From Thermoplasmata archaeon (lineage in GTDB: Archaea; Thermoplasmatota; Thermoplasmata; SG8-5; JAGLSY01), in contig JAGLSY010000077.1 of the NCBI GenBank assembly GCA_023135545.1, positions 1 through 7,412 on the forward strand: DNA of 7,412 nt, in the 5' to 3' direction. The notes beneath the pieces were generated by a model, which worked only from the letters and a program-made list of their open reading frames with translations, had not been told where the DNA came from and ran no database searches. Every line of letters starts with the position of its first letter. Within the stretch, counting starts at the first letter, position 1. Made by a program: the position numbers and the translations under genes. This document shows, piece after piece, positions 6,416 through 7,412 of the stretch.

Positions 6416-7412
6416 ATGCATAAAGTTTGTGTCATACGGGGTGATGGAGTCGGCCCGGAGGTCATGGACTCCTGCCTTGAGGTAACTGAATCTCTTGGCC
6501 TGAATCTGGTCATTGAGCATGCAAAGGTTGGCACAGAGCTTTATAAAGAGGAGAAAACTTACATCTCATCGGAAACCATAAATCTGGCTCAGGAAGCTGA
6601 TGCCATTCTTTTCGGAACCATCATAACACCCAATGACATGAATTTTGTTTCTCCGAAGCTGCTTCTGAGATGGAACCTGGACCTCTATGCCAATGTCCGA
6701 CCTCTCAGATGCTTGCACCCGGACCTGGGCCCCAAAGACCTGGACATCGTTGTCGTCAGGGAGAATTCCGAAGGTATGTACGGAGCTATAGAAAGGGAAG
6801 TGGATGGAAAAATAATAACCGAGAGGGTTACCACGGAGAAGGGCTGCCAAAGAATAATTGATTTCGCTTTCGAGTTCGCCGTTAAAAACAACAGGAAAAA
6901 AATGACATGCGTGCACAAGGCCAACATATTACGCAGCTCGGATGAGATGTTCAGGCAGTTATTCTACGGGAGCGCGGTAAACTTCGCTTATTACCACAAG
7001 ATAAAGAGCGATGACCTGCTCGTCGACGATGCCGCCATGCATATTGCGAAGGAGCCAGATATCTTCGATACCATAGTGACCTTGAACCTTTACGGCGATA
7101 TTCTATCTGAAGAGATTGCCGGCCTGATAGGCGGTTCGACCTTTGCCCCATCCGCAAACTTTGGAGGAGAACACACCATGTTCCTGCCTGCACACGGCCC
7201 CATGCCAGACATGGCTGGAAAAGATGTAGTTAACCCTATAGCATCCATCCTCTCCGGCGCGATGATGCTAAGGCATCTTGGACATCTAGATGAGGATAGG
7301 ATAATTGAGCAGGCCCTTAGAACGGTTATGCAGGACAGAAACAAGTGGACCAGGGATATTGGAGGAGAGTGCTCGACCTCGGAGTTTACAAAACATGTTA
7401 TCAATGAGATTA
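6416..7412 (+). CDS. Isocitrate/isopropylmalate dehydrogenase family protein (NAD-type), 3' end outside the window
   Basis: The 332 visible residues are nearly the whole enzyme; relatives have about 325-345. It would oxidise and decarboxylate a 2-hydroxy-3-carboxy acid in the cytoplasm. Visible motifs are GDGVGPEV at 10-17; substrate arginines Arg85, Arg95 and Arg115; catalytic Tyr122 in RENSEGMY; Lys168 in HKAN; and metal ligands Asp204 and Asp228. Asp265 in HGPMPD matches the residue that favours NAD over NADP. RENSEG resembles isocitrate, homoisocitrate and archaeal LeuB/AksF enzymes more than bacterial LeuB. Isocitrate, homoisocitrate, isopropylmalate and tartrate/malate-type substrates all remain possible. 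Two oddities are Glu232 where the family has a metal-binding Asp (GDILSE instead of GDILSD) and HGPMPD instead of HGSAPD. The ATG at 6416 places the glycine motif at the usual distance. There is no clear ribosome site, which fits coupling to the gene ending 3 bases upstream. Confidence 0.93.
   Translation, partial: MHKVCVIRGDGVGPEVMDSCLEVTESLGLNLVIEHAKVGTELYKEEKTYISSETINLAQEADAILFGTIITPNDMNFVSPKLLLRWNLDLYANVRPLRCLHPDLGPKDLDIVVVRENSEGMYGAIEREVDGKIITERVTTEKGCQRIIDFAFEFAVKNNRKKMTCVHKANILRSSDEMFRQLFYGSAVNFAYYHKIKSDDLLVDDAAMHIAKEPDIFDTIVTLNLYGDILSEEIAGLIGGSTFAPSANFGGEHTMFLPAHGPMPDMAGKDVVNPIASILSGAMMLRHLGHLDEDRIIEQALRTVMQDRNKWTRDIGGECSTSEFTKHVINEI

Noticed and set aside
5893..6534. 213-residue open frame on the minus strand
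   Set aside because: It spans the end of the coiled-coil gene and the start of the dehydrogenase; its Ser/Leu/Phe-rich sequence is the expected complement of Lys/Glu codons.

Overview
The window carries three protein-coding genes, all on the + strand, and one 284-base intergenic gap. The first and third genes are cut by the window edges. No RNA gene, CRISPR array, insertion sequence or transposase was found. Frequent AGG/AGA arginine and ATA isoleucine codons, a TATA-like box about 50 bases before a start codon, and a giant secreted clostripain-type protein built from CARDB/Ig/jelly-roll modules all suggest an archaeon. A member of the Thermoplasmatota-type Euryarchaeota is my best guess. This is inference from style, not a marker-gene assignment.

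Positions 1-4859 hold the C-terminal 1,618 residues of a very large extracellular protein. It opens inside a clostripain (peptidase family C11) catalytic domain whose His and Cys dyad residues are both visible. A chain of beta-sandwich modules follows, interrupted by one alpha/beta amidotransferase-like (ThuA-like) domain. The protein ends in a module with two GWN repeats and has no membrane anchor. It is strikingly poor in Lys and Arg, which is notable for a protein whose peptidase family usually cleaves after basic residues.

Positions 4860-5143 are noncoding and structured. Two 43-base direct repeats (39/43 identical) lie 167 bases apart and bracket a compact GC-rich hairpin. The second copy contains a perfect 7-base inverted repeat and sits directly upstream of a TATA-like box for the next gene.

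Positions 5144-7412 look like a two-gene operon. The first gene encodes an unrecognised 422-residue cytoplasmic coiled-coil protein with a proline hinge and a Lys/Thr tail resembling histone H1. Three bases later begins a dehydrogenase of the isocitrate/isopropylmalate (beta-decarboxylating) family, complete except for its last few residues. Its substrate cannot be fixed from sequence alone. Its metal and catalytic residues are intact except for an Asp-to-Glu change at one metal ligand.

I see no clear new biological system. The strongest leads for a second look are the coiled-coil/Lys-tail protein and its pairing with the dehydrogenase, the intergenic repeat pair, and the basic-residue depletion of the protease.
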